DNA of 64,000 nt from Flavobacterium turcicum (GTDB lineage: Bacteria > Bacteroidota > Bacteroidia > Flavobacteriales > Flavobacteriaceae): positions 135,741 through 199,740 of the forward strand of contig NZ_JAAOBY010000006.1 in assembly GCF_011365745.1 (NCBI RefSeq). The letters run 5' to 3'. The position numbers and the translations under genes were made by a program. This document shows positions 17,658 to 25,932 of the stretch, piece by piece (position 1 is the stretch's first letter; each line of letters starts with the position of its first letter). The notes under the pieces are model-generated. The model was not told the DNA's origin and made no database searches. It was given only the letters and a program-made list of their open reading frames with translations.

Positions 17658-18913
17658 TATTTGTTTAAAATTAATTGTCCTTGGTTTACAATTCCGTATG
17701 CTTTTCCTTTAATTGCGCTACCTAAAAAAGCAGAATTCTTCGATTTTGATAGTATGTTTTCTTTTTGAAAGATAGCATCTCCATCAGGATTGAATAAGCT
17801 AAGTGAAGCTGCTGCTCCTTCCGTTATGCTGTGCGACTTGATGCTAAAAGTAGCTTTTCCAGCGGTTAATTTCTCAATAACTAGCTCTAGTGGAAGCACA
17901 GTTAGTAAGCTTGAAAAAGCGCTTTCTAAACCTATCGTTCCATATTTTGCGCCATCAAATTCCATTTTTTTGTGTTCAATATCAATTGGATTATGGTCAG
18001 ATGTAATCATGTCAATGGTCCCATCGTGAATACCTTCCAAAAGCGCTTGTCGGTCAGTTTCGCTACGCAGCGGAGGCAAAACCTTAAAACGGGTATCAAA
18101 ATCGTCAAGCTTTTCATCGGTCAAAACTAAGTTGTGAACAGCAACGCTACTAGTAACCTGCAATCCTTTTGCTTTAGCTTCTTTAATTAATTCAACCGAT
18201 TTTTGAGTAGAAATGGTAGGAATGTGCAACTTTCCACTGGTGTATTCCAATAAATATAAATTTCGCGCTACTTGCAATTCTTCAGCTAAACTCGGTATTC
18301 CCTTTAGACCTAAACGAGTTGAAACAATACCTTCATGCACTACTCCATGTCCTTTTAGTGTGTTGTCTTGGCAAAAAGCGATGAGTAATCCATCAAAATC
18401 TTGTACGTATTGCAAAGCGATTTTCAGCAAGTTTGCATTCGAAATACTTTTGTTATAATCTCCAAACGCAATTGCACCCGCATTTTTCATATCGAACATT
18501 TCAGCCATATCAATTCCTTCGCTTCCTTTACTCAATGCACCAATCGGGTAGAGTTCAGTGGCTGCATTTTTAGCTTTTGAAAGTACAAAGTTGATTTGTG
18601 ACTGATTGTCAATAACAGGGTTGGTGTTAGGTTGCAAAGCTACAGCTGTGAATCCGCTTTTAGCTGCTACCAAAAGCCCATTGGCTAAAGTTTCTCTTTC
18701 TTCAAAACCAGGTTCACCTAACGAAACACTACTGTCAAACCAACCTTGAGAAACGTGTAAATTTTCTAGTTGCAGTTCTTCAACATTATCAGGATTTGGT
18801 AATGTTTTTTCTATTTTTTGCAGGCAACCATCAACGATTAAAAGATCAGTAGTCTGGTTGTGAAATGGACTTGTAGGATCGATAATCTTGGCATTTCTGA
18901 TGATTAATTTCAT
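17657..18913 (-). CDS. pyrC: Dihydroorotase-like protein lacking the metal-binding HxH (probable pseudo-enzyme)
   Basis: Related to class I dihydroorotase, the third enzyme of pyrimidine synthesis. The 418-residue product aligns over its whole length (start LIIRNAKIIDP; GEPGFEERET near 66; ITSDHNPID near 303). Active class I enzymes read DxHxHLREPG. Here the same place reads DSSVSLGEPG (residues 60-69), so both histidine metal ligands are Ser62 and Ser64 and the substrate-binding Arg is Gly66. The later HH site is VH in SVAVHNLVL. A non-catalytic, perhaps carbamoyltransferase-associated role as in PyrC' of other bacteria is possible. A working enzyme is expected elsewhere in the genome. Confidence 0.9.
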   Translation of the reverse strand: MKLIIRNAKIIDPTSPFHNQTTDLLIVDGCLQKIEKTLPNPDNVEELQLENLHVSQGWFDSSVSLGEPGFEERETLANGLLVAAKSGFTAVALQPNTNPVIDNQSQINFVLSKAKNAATELYPIGALSKGSEGIDMAEMFDMKNAGAIAFGDYNKSISNANLLKIALQYVQDFDGLLIAFCQDNTLKGHGVVHEGIVSTRLGLKGIPSLAEELQVARNLYLLEYTSGKLHIPTISTQKSVELIKEAKAKGLQVTSSVAVHNLVLTDEKLDDFDTRFKVLPPLRSETDRQALLEGIHDGTIDMITSDHNPIDIEHKKMEFDGAKYGTIGLESAFSSLLTVLPLELVIEKLTAGKATFSIKSHSITEGAAASLSLFNPDGDAIFQKENILSKSKNSAFLGSAIKGKAYGIVNQGQLILNK

Positions 18914-18944
18914 GATTGGATAAAGTTAAGCAAGGTGTGTGTTG

Positions 18945-20867
18945 TTATTTTACGAATCGAATTATCGCCATTTCAGTCAGTGCTAGCAATAGCGCAAAGA
19001 TAGCAAACCATTTCCATATTTGATTATCGGATCTGTTGGTTTGTAGGGCATCAAAAAAGGATTCAATTGACGATTCAGTGTCAAAATCCGACGCAGCATT
19101 TTGATTAGTTTGAGACAGATCGCTTTCGTTTCGGTTGTAATTAAAGCTGATGTTTTCAATCCACTGTTTTTTATTGTAAATCCTGAAATTTCCGGCTTGT
19201 TGCGGATATTCTGTAAAACGCATTTTGACTTTGTTACTCAAAATTTGTTGTACCGGAATAAAGGGTTCGCCGGGACCTTTTACTTCAAGAATAGCATCTT
19301 TTGATAAGGTTACGGGCGTAATATGAGGTTGATCGTTTCCGATAGTCTGAGCTAAGCTACCATTTGATTGCTGTAAAGTAGCGAGTTTGTAAAAAGTAGG
19401 TACAATTAAAGGCGATTGCTGAAAATTAGAATTTTCAGTATTTAAAGGTGCCGCAAATACAGCTAAAGCACCAACTGGATTGATAATAGCTGTTAAAAAT
19501 GCCGATTGATCTTCATACCATAAAGCCGAAGGATTGTTACTTGATAGCTTAAAGTTGCCTTTGGTTTTTGGAAACTGGAAGTTGGTAATTTTTTCTTCAA
19601 AAACAGCATAAAAAACTGGATGGTCAAAATTGATTTTGGTAATTTGTTTCTCATTCGTAGCCCAATCGGTCAACTGTATGTTAGACGTTTTTGCTAAAAA
19701 TGGATTTGTATCCTTTGTATTGGCTGCAGGAATAAGAATAACACTTCCTCCCTTGTTAATAAATGATTGTAATGTAGTACTCAATGCTTGCGGTATGGCA
19801 TCAATTTCATTTAAGACAATGGCATTTTGTTCTTCGATGCTGTTATAGTCCAAAGCAGAAAGTGCGCTATTGCGAAAACTAAATTCTGGAGCGGTGTAAA
19901 TGCGGGATAAAAATTCGCTCTTTGATTCATCTCCAATGCTCAATACATTTACTTTTTTCATTTCGGCAATACTAAAATAGTAGGTATTGTCATAAGCTAA
20001 ACCATCGTCGCTGATAGAAGCATAACCATGAAAAGCTTGTTTGGGAATAGTAAATGGAATGGATTGTTTGTTGCCTTTTAGTGTTACCGATGTTTTGGCT
20101 ATCAATTTGTTTTCGTTGTATAAAGCAACCGGAATACGATCCATGTCTGAACCATAGTTTGAAATTTCAACACTAATTTCATAGAAATTGGAAACCGCTT
20201 TTTTGATAAAAACACTATCAATAGATACGTTAGTTTTTTGCTCTGCCTCCGGAATTATCAACAATGGAGTTAAGTCTTTCGATACGCTTTTAAGTGCTTT
20301 TACATCTAAATCTACCGCATCGCTGATAATTACAATATCTTTTTTGAAAGCTGATTTTCGGGCTTTGATTTGTGATAAAAGAGCTTCAACATTAAAAGGT
20401 GTTGCGCTATACTCTAAATTTTGTAAAGCGTTCGTAATTGTTTTGATATCAGTATTCCAAAAATTCTCTGTATTTGTGAGTAAGGAAAACGTAGTTTGCT
20501 CCGGTGCATGTTCCAATAAATCTTGCACAGCTCGTTTTAATAGTTCTCCTTTTTTGCCTTTGGCTTGCATGCTATAAGAATTGTCAAGCACGATGTACAA
20601 TTCGTTATTAGCATTTTTACTGTCTTTGGATTCAAAAAAAGGTTGGGCAAAAGCCAAAATTAAAGCTGTTAAAAGCAAGCAACGACAAGCCAAGAGCAAC
20701 CACTTTTTTAGGGTGGAGCTTTTTCTGGATTGAATAGAAAGTGCTTGTAAAAAGCGAACATTGGTGAAATATTCTTTTTTAAATCGTCTAAGTTGAAACA
20801 GATGCACCACGATGGGTATGAGGAGCAAAAACAGGAAATATAAAAATTCAGGATGTTTAAAGTGCAT
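18945..20867 (-). CDS. BatA-domain/von Willebrand factor A membrane protein
   Basis: Membrane protein of 640 residues with the N-terminal BatA (aerotolerance-type) domain: two helices near residues 6-22 and 53-72 separated by the basic LRRFKKEYFTNVRFL stretch. A VWA domain follows at about 85-230 with the metal-ion site DNSYS. A long periplasmic beta-rich region precedes a final membrane helix (FAIFALLLALTEMAIIRF). The ATG at 20867 starts MHFKHPEFLYF, the usual start of the family, so the longer TTG start at 20894 is rejected. It is first in a co-directional group with the dihydroorotase-like gene 31 bases on. Confidence 0.9.
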   Translation of the reverse strand: MHFKHPEFLYFLFLLLIPIVVHLFQLRRFKKEYFTNVRFLQALSIQSRKSSTLKKWLLLACRCLLLTALILAFAQPFFESKDSKNANNELYIVLDNSYSMQAKGKKGELLKRAVQDLLEHAPEQTTFSLLTNTENFWNTDIKTITNALQNLEYSATPFNVEALLSQIKARKSAFKKDIVIISDAVDLDVKALKSVSKDLTPLLIIPEAEQKTNVSIDSVFIKKAVSNFYEISVEISNYGSDMDRIPVALYNENKLIAKTSVTLKGNKQSIPFTIPKQAFHGYASISDDGLAYDNTYYFSIAEMKKVNVLSIGDESKSEFLSRIYTAPEFSFRNSALSALDYNSIEEQNAIVLNEIDAIPQALSTTLQSFINKGGSVILIPAANTKDTNPFLAKTSNIQLTDWATNEKQITKINFDHPVFYAVFEEKITNFQFPKTKGNFKLSSNNPSALWYEDQSAFLTAIINPVGALAVFAAPLNTENSNFQQSPLIVPTFYKLATLQQSNGSLAQTIGNDQPHITPVTLSKDAILEVKGPGEPFIPVQQILSNKVKMRFTEYPQQAGNFRIYNKKQWIENISFNYNRNESDLSQTNQNAASDFDTESSIESFFDALQTNRSDNQIWKWFAIFALLLALTEMAIIRFVK

Positions 20868-21048
20868 TAGTAAGCGGTGTTTAAAGCTTTGCAAGTCAAT
20901 TGCAAGGGCATTTGTTTACTTTTCGGAATCAAAAATACAAATTTGTGAACAGATTAATGGTATTGCGCTTTTATTTTTCGGTGCTTGATTCAAAGTGTTA
21001 AACGTACACATATAATGTGTATTTTAGCTACTTAATACCATTTCAAAC

Positions 21049-22161
21049 ATGAAAAAAATAGTTTTATTTACCGTTGCGTTTCTGTTTTTAGGGGCTACTT
21101 ATGCACAAAAAAACAAATTGAATTTACTCATAGGTACCTACACACAAGGTTGTGATAGTAAGGGAATTTATGTTTACGATTTTGATAGCAAGACAGGTGA
21201 TTTTAAATTGAAAAACACTTCGGCTCCAACTGTGAATCCGAGTTTTTTGACAGTTTCCGATGACAACAAGTTTGTCTATGCGGTAAACGAATTTGGAAGT
21301 AAAAGTAGCGTTAGTGCTTTTAATTACGATAAGAGTTCTGCACAGTTGCAATTACTTAATACACAGCCATCGGAAGGGGCTGATCCTTGTCATATAATTA
21401 CAGATGGTCCAAATGTGATGGTGGCCAATTATAGTGGTGGTAGTATTACTGTTTTTAAAAAGAAATCCGATGGAAGTCTTTCCGCAGCCAATCAAATTAT
21501 TTCTCATGAAGGCAAAGGGCCAAATGCACAGCGACAAGAGGGACCTCATGTACATATGTTGCATTTTTCTCCTGATAAAAAGTATGTGCTAGCAACCGAT
21601 TTAGGTACTGATACCGTGACGCTATATGCTTACAATCCTAATTCAGAAAAGATTGTTTTAACACAAACTGCTGTTGTTGCTATAAAATCGGGCAGCGGGC
21701 CAAGGCATTTAACCTTTAGTCCTGATGGGAAATACATTTATTTATTACAAGAACTTACTGCTGCTTTGTCCGTTTTTGAATATGGAAACGGTCAATTAAA
21801 ATTAATTCAAGAAACTTCATTACTTTCTCCAGATTTTAAAGGTAGTTTTAGCGCAGCCGACTTGCATTTTTCTCCTGACGGAAAATTTTTGTATGCCTCA
21901 AATCGTGGAGAAGCCAATACCATTTCGATTTTTAAAGTCGAAAAAAACGGTTTGTTAAAAGTTCAAGAACATCAAAGTTCATTAGGTAAAGGGCCTCGCA
22001 ACTTTGTGATTGATCCAAGCGGTAATTTTTTATTGGTTGGACACCAATATACGAATGAAGTGGTTGTTTTTAAACGAAATAAAAAAACAGGAAGTTTAAC
22101 AGCAACGGGTAAGAAGATCTCTTTATGCGCACCAGTTTGTTTGGTTTTTACAAAGAAGTAA
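21049..22161 (+). CDS. Exported lactonase-family beta-propeller protein (6-phosphogluconolactonase-like)
   Basis: Seven-bladed propeller of the YbhE/Pgl lactonase family, 370 residues. A type I signal peptide is clear (to about residue 19, TYAQ), so the protein is exported, unlike cytoplasmic E. coli Pgl. Family phrases are LIGTYTQG, GADPCHI, GPHVHMLHFSPD, GSGPRHLTFSPDGKY and GKGPRNF. Because 6-phosphogluconate is cytoplasmic, a periplasmic sugar lactone substrate is more likely. It is transcribed alone, divergently from the BatA-like gene. Confidence 0.9.
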   Translation: MKKIVLFTVAFLFLGATYAQKNKLNLLIGTYTQGCDSKGIYVYDFDSKTGDFKLKNTSAPTVNPSFLTVSDDNKFVYAVNEFGSKSSVSAFNYDKSSAQLQLLNTQPSEGADPCHIITDGPNVMVANYSGGSITVFKKKSDGSLSAANQIISHEGKGPNAQRQEGPHVHMLHFSPDKKYVLATDLGTDTVTLYAYNPNSEKIVLTQTAVVAIKSGSGPRHLTFSPDGKYIYLLQELTAALSVFEYGNGQLKLIQETSLLSPDFKGSFSAADLHFSPDGKFLYASNRGEANTISIFKVEKNGLLKVQEHQSSLGKGPRNFVIDPSGNFLLVGHQYTNEVVVFKRNKKTGSLTATGKKISLCAPVCLVFTKK

Positions 22162-22164
22162 ATA

Positions 22165-22197
22165 GTTGGCGGAAATGCGACGGCAGAACTTAACAAA
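22165..22197 (+). repeat. Left flanking repeat of a possible gene cassette
   Basis: GTTGGCG, then CGGCAGAAC and TTAA, lie just before the small gene at 22207. The same words in the same order (GTTGACG, CGGCAGTAC, TTAA) recur after it at 22647-22690. The resemblance is partial. Confidence 0.4.
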
Positions 22198-22206
22198 ACA
22201 TTGAAA

Positions 22207-22500
22207 ATGAATAGAATTTATATTTACATGTTACTTATTTTTTCTACATTTTGCCTCTCACAGAATGTGAAGCATAAGAACGCATCAGACGAGATTATAT
22301 CTCAAATTGAACAGATTGAAAAAGGATATGAATATAATATTAAATTGCCAAATTCAATTGCATGCCTGACTGGTGTTTATCCGAAAAAAGTCGATGGAAC
22401 TTATGTTGGAATTGTATATTATCCCACACTTGAAGAGCTAAAAATCTGGAAGAATTTTGTAAATGAAAACTATTTGAAAATAAAATATAAAGATATATAA
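22207..22500 (+). CDS. Small exported protein of unknown function, possibly cut short by a stop codon
   Basis: The product of 97 residues (ATG at 22207; an earlier TTG at 22201 is less likely) has a signal peptide ending near FCLSQ and no recognised domain. After its TAA stop the same frame stays open for 29 codons to a second TAA at 22588. The extra stretch is rich in Asp, Glu, Lys and Tyr (EILYEYESGKF) and looks like coding sequence. The gene may therefore carry a recent nonsense change, with an original length of about 127 residues. It is flanked by similar short repeats, suggesting a small mobile cassette. It is AT-rich compared with its neighbours. Confidence 0.6.
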   Translation: MNRIYIYMLLIFSTFCLSQNVKHKNASDEIISQIEQIEKGYEYNIKLPNSIACLTGVYPKKVDGTYVGIVYYPTLEELKIWKNFVNENYLKIKYKDI

Positions 22501-22599
22501 GAGTCGAAATTAGATTCAGATATTTTTGACGTTAGAGAAATTTTATACGAATACGAATCAGGCAAATTCAAATCGAACTTTTGCAAATAATCACACAAA

Positions 22600-22690
22600 G
22601 TCGCTAACAGACGTTCGCACAATTGCGAATTGTGAGGAAAGTGCACGTTGACGTTTCGCAACTCATGCCAATCGGCAGTACATTTAAGGA
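22600..22690 (+). repeat. Palindromic element after the small gene, right cassette flank
   Basis: The element contains CGCTAACAGACG, a 7-bp hairpin CACAATTGCGAATTGTG at 22618-22634, and the words GTTGACG and CGGCAGTAC that echo the left flank. It resembles in layout the folded recombination sites of gene cassettes, but the strict attC core was not found. Confidence 0.4.
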
Positions 22691-22693
22691 AAC

Positions 22694-22732
22694 AAAAAAG
22701 GCTAAAAATACAATTGCATTTTAGCCTTTTTT
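22694..22732. terminator. Bidirectional terminator
   Basis: Perfect 14-bp stem AAAAAAGGCTAAAA/TTTTAGCCTTTTTT with an 11-base loop between converging genes. Confidence 0.9.
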
Positions 22733-22761
22733 ATGGTGTATGTAGAAAACTAATAAACGTA

Positions 22762-24114
22762 TTATTTATTGCTGTCTTTTTTCTTTTTAGCTCGCGTTTT
22801 TAGCATGTTTCTATTCACTGATCCGTGTGTTTTTTTCTTTGTTACACCAGGACCTCCAAGATTTACCTTTTTGTTCTTTTTGCTTTTTTCCTGAAAAGCA
22901 CCATCGCCGGCTAGTTTTTGTTTTTTCATCAAAAACTTAATCGGTTGTCTATCTTTTTCAGGTTCGATTAATTTGCTAGAAATCTCAACTACTTCTGGGA
23001 AAGGTTCTAAAGCCAATTCCATATTCATCAATAATTCTACTTCAATCTTCTTTTCTTCTTCGCGAGGAGCTATAAAACTTATTGCTGTACCTGTTGCATC
23101 GGCACGACCAGTTCTACCAATACGGTGCATGTACAATTCAGGTAGTTCAGGCATTTCAAAATTGACAACATGGGTGATGTTAGAAATGTCAAGTCCTCTT
23201 GCCATGATATCAGTAGTAATCAAGCCACGTAAATTGCCTTCTTGAAAAGAAGCCATAGTGCTCAAACGGTAATTTTGAGACTTATTAGAGTGAATTACCC
23301 CAAATTGACCTTCAAAATCTTCCTCGATGCGCTCGTGCAAGAGATCTGATATTTTTTTATTGTTTACAAATACCAACAAACGACTCATATCTTCCGTTGT
23401 CGAAAGTAAGTGTTTTAGTAAGTTAACTTTGGTGTTAAAATTTGGTACGTGATACGTAATTTGTGTAATGTTTTCAAGTGGTGTTCCTGATGCTGAAAGA
23501 GTAACTTCTTCAGGATAATCAAAATAATCATTCAAAATAGCATCTACCTCGTCTGTCATTGTAGCCGAGAAGAGAATGTTTTGACGTTTTTTAGGCATCA
23601 TGGCCAAAATTGCAGTTAGTTGAGTGCGGAAACCCAAGTTGAGCATTTCATCAAACTCGTCAATAACTAATTTTTGCATTTCCTCAAATCGGATTACATT
23701 GTCCAAGGTAAGGTCCATGATACGTCCCGGAGTACCCACAAGAATATCACATCCTTGGTAGACAGTAGTTTTTTGGGTATTGATGTTAACACCACCGAAA
23801 ATACCTATAGTACGAACCGACATGTATTTGGTTAGCTTTTCAACTTCTTCAACTACTTGTACAACCAGTTCACGTGTAGGAACTAAAATCACGATTTTTG
23901 GCGTATGGCCGGGCGTGAATTTATACAACTTTAGTAGTGGTAATAAGTAGGCAAATGTTTTTCCAGTACCTGTTTGTGCAATTCCCATCATATCACGTCC
24001 TGACATAATTACAGAAAAAGTTTTTTCCTGAATCGGAGTTGGAGTGGTAAATCCTAAATCATCAATTGCTTTTTGTACAGATTTAGGGAGTTTGAATTGT
24101 TCGAAAGTACTCAT
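22762..24114 (-). CDS. DEAD-box family ATP-dependent RNA helicase with DEFD motif II
   Basis: RNA helicase of 450 residues for ribosome assembly or RNA decay. Motifs in order: Q motif near PTPIQ, motif I AQTGTGKT (Lys52), PTREL, TPGR, motif II DEFD at 152-155, motif III SAT, and HRIGRTGR. Motif II has Phe where the family name-giving sequence has Ala; the catalytic Asp and Glu are kept. A basic tail of about 60 residues rich in Lys follows the second RecA domain and may bind RNA. A promoter with TTTG, a 21-base spacer and TATCTTTG lies at 24131-24163. Confidence 0.94.
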   Translation of the reverse strand: MSTFEQFKLPKSVQKAIDDLGFTTPTPIQEKTFSVIMSGRDMMGIAQTGTGKTFAYLLPLLKLYKFTPGHTPKIVILVPTRELVVQVVEEVEKLTKYMSVRTIGIFGGVNINTQKTTVYQGCDILVGTPGRIMDLTLDNVIRFEEMQKLVIDEFDEMLNLGFRTQLTAILAMMPKKRQNILFSATMTDEVDAILNDYFDYPEEVTLSASGTPLENITQITYHVPNFNTKVNLLKHLLSTTEDMSRLLVFVNNKKISDLLHERIEEDFEGQFGVIHSNKSQNYRLSTMASFQEGNLRGLITTDIMARGLDISNITHVVNFEMPELPELYMHRIGRTGRADATGTAISFIAPREEEKKIEVELLMNMELALEPFPEVVEISSKLIEPEKDRQPIKFLMKKQKLAGDGAFQEKSKKNKKVNLGGPGVTKKKTHGSVNRNMLKTRAKKKKDSNK

Positions 24115-24130
24115 TTGCTTAAATTTTGTG

Positions 24131-24163
24131 CAAAGATAGTCTTTTTACAAGGAATGTGGCAAA
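24131..24163 (-). promoter_or_regulatory. Bacteroidota-type promoter of the helicase gene
   Basis: On the minus strand TTTG (24163-24160), a 21-base spacer and TATCTTTG (24138-24131) match the consensus. The start codon follows 17 bases downstream. Confidence 0.8.
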
Positions 24164-24179
24164 GGCAGTTTGTTTTGGA

Positions 24180-24944
24180 TTAAAAGCCTTCAAAAACACC
24201 CAGCCCAAACAAAGCAAAATCGTATTTTACAGGATCATTGGGATCAAATTCTCTTAGCTTGGCATCTAGCTCGGCTAAGGCTTTGCCATCATTTTGTTTT
24301 CGATTTAAAATACCCAATTTACGTGCTACATTGCCAGAGTGTACATCCAAAGGGCAGGATAGGGCAGCGGGTGAAATGCTTTTCCAAATGCCTAAATCTA
24401 CTCCTTTATTGTCTTGTCGAACCATCCAACGAAGGTACATGTTGATGCGCTTGGCTGCCGAATTATTCAAAGGATCAGAGATGTGTTTTTGCGTGCGTGG
24501 CAAATGCGGAATAGAGAAAAACGTTTTCTTGAATTCAGATATGCTTTTTTGCATGGATTGTGCTTCTTGATTTTGCGCAAAAACAGCTTCAAGTCCACCG
24601 TGGTTTTTATAAATGTGTTGCAATGATTTTATGAATCCCATGAAATCTTGCCCGTTGAAGGTGCGGTGCACAAAATTATTGAGGCGTTCTACATCGCTTT
24701 CGCTGTGCGACATTACAAAATCAAAAGGTGCATTGCCCATTAAATCGAGCATGCGATGTGAATTTTGAATGATCATTTTGCGGTTGCCCCATGCAATAGT
24801 AGCACTCAGAAAGCCTGCAATTTCAATGTCTTCTTTTTGTGAAAAAAGATGCGGAATTTGAACGGGGTCACTGTCAATAAAATCAAGAGTGTTGTATTGT
24901 ATGACTTTTTCGTCTAAAAAATCTTTGAGTTCAGTTGAAGTCAT
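24180..24944 (-). CDS. TIGR02757/DUF2400 family protein
   Basis: The 254-residue product matches the TIGR02757 family of unknown function. Landmarks are IAGFLSATIAWGNRKMI near residue 42, FNGQDF near 95, and the conserved SCPLDVHSGNVARKLGIL near 194, which resembles the helix-hairpin-helix and catalytic Asp region of DNA glycosylases. That similarity is an impression from the motif, and I cannot show catalysis. No signal peptide or membrane segment is present. It is separated from the upstream LolD-like gene by an intergenic palindrome. Confidence 0.85.
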   Translation of the reverse strand: MTSTELKDFLDEKVIQYNTLDFIDSDPVQIPHLFSQKEDIEIAGFLSATIAWGNRKMIIQNSHRMLDLMGNAPFDFVMSHSESDVERLNNFVHRTFNGQDFMGFIKSLQHIYKNHGGLEAVFAQNQEAQSMQKSISEFKKTFFSIPHLPRTQKHISDPLNNSAAKRINMYLRWMVRQDNKGVDLGIWKSISPAALSCPLDVHSGNVARKLGILNRKQNDGKALAELDAKLREFDPNDPVKYDFALFGLGVFEGF

Positions 24945-24996
24945 GTTTAAGAGGTAGCTTAATGAAATTAATTACGCATGTTTGGAGCAGTTTTCC

Positions 24997-25088
24997 TAGC
25001 CCAGATAGGAACGGCATCTCCCGATTTTTAAAAAAACAAGGCTTTTTCGGCCGTAGTTTTTTTGATCGGGAATATAGTGGATAGCTGG
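24997..25088. repeat. Interspersed intergenic palindrome, copy E
   Basis: Outer arms TCCCGAT and ATCGGGA are joined through complementary A/C and G/T runs around a GC-rich loop with CGGCCG. The flanks AGCCCAGATAGGAACGGC and AATATAGTGGATAGC resemble those of the copies at 37999 and 47920. It lies between two co-directional minus-strand genes. Confidence 0.7.
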
Positions 25089-25097
25089 AAGTAGCTC

Positions 25098-25784
25098 CTA
25101 ATTACTAATTTGCCCGTCTACCATAATTAATTTTCTGTCGGCCATGTTGGCGAGCTCCTCGTTGTGCGTAACGATGACAAAAGTCTGTCCGAATTCGTCA
25201 CGTAATTTAAAAAATAGCTGGTGCAAATTTTCGGCTGAGGCGGTATCTAAATTTCCTGATGGCTCATCGGCAAAAATTACAGCTGGTTTGTTGATTAAAG
25301 CTCTAGCGACTGCCACACGCTGCTGCTCTCCGCCAGAAAGTGCGTTCGGTTTATGATGAATGCGGTGCGCTAAACCAAGATAGGTAAGGAGTTTTATTGC
25401 TTCGCCCTCGGTTTCTTTTTTTGATTTTTTGGCAATCAAAGCGGGTATGCATACATTCTCCAGAGCAGTGAACTCTGGTAAAAGTTGATGAAATTGAAAA
25501 ATAAAACCCAAGTTGAGGTTTCTGAATTGCGACAAGGTCGTGTCATTCATTTTCGTGATATCCTGCCCGTTGATAAGTAATGAGGATTCGCCAGGCGCTA
25601 CATGATGCTTGCTTGCCGCAACAGTGGGTTTGTCTAAAGTACCTAATAGTTGCAGTAAAGTGGTTTTTCCGGCTCCTGATGCACCGACAATTGAGACGAT
25701 TTCACCTTGTTTGATATGTAAATCGACTCCTTTTAAAACGTGTAATTGGTCGTAATATTTATGCAAATTGGTAGCTTGAATCAT
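25098..25784 (-). CDS. ABC transporter ATP-binding protein, LolD/MacB type
   Basis: ATPase subunit of a LolCDE/MacB-type ABC system, which in Gram-negative bacteria releases lipoproteins from the inner membrane or drives efflux. The 228-residue product has Walker [12 protein letters not shown], the signature [15 protein letters not shown], Walker [13 protein letters not shown] and the H-loop VTHN. The ATG at 25784 ([11 protein letters not shown]) is preferred to a TTG 7 codons upstream. No permease gene is nearby, so the partner must be encoded elsewhere. LolD is the best guess, based on overall pattern. Confidence 0.88.
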   Translation of the reverse strand: MIQATNLHKYYDQLHVLKGVDLHIKQGEIVSIVGASGAGKTTLLQLLGTLDKPTVAASKHHVAPGESSLLINGQDITKMNDTTLSQFRNLNLGFIFQFHQLLPEFTALENVCIPALIAKKSKKETEGEAIKLLTYLGLAHRIHHKPNALSGGEQQRVAVARALINKPAVIFADEPSGNLDTASAENLHQLFFKLRDEFGQTFVIVTHNEELANMADRKLIMVDGQISN

Positions 25785-25908
25785 TTTTTGAAACTGTTTT
25801 GACAAAGAAACAAAGATTTTAAGTATAATTAAAAAGATCCTTCGTAATTTTAGTTTAACAAACGATAAACTTTAGTTAATGACAAGGGCAAGACTGATGT
25901 ATATCTTG

Positions 25909-25916
25909 TAACTTTG
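25909..25916 (+). promoter_or_regulatory. Promoter -7 element of msrA
   Basis: TAACTTTG matches the Bacteroidota -7 consensus 17 bases before the msrA start. No clear -33 element is visible. Confidence 0.5.
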
Positions 25917-25932
25917 ATTTAAAAATTACACT

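Noticed and set aside
20188..20577. Open frame of 129 codons on the plus strand
   Set aside because: It is antisense to the BatA/VWA gene and has the Ser/Cys/Phe-rich composition typical of a reverse-frame artefact.
22600..22690. True integron attC site
   Set aside because: Only a CGCTAAC word and a small hairpin were found. The paired core boxes at the expected places and an integrase are absent from the window, so it is kept as a low-confidence repeat.
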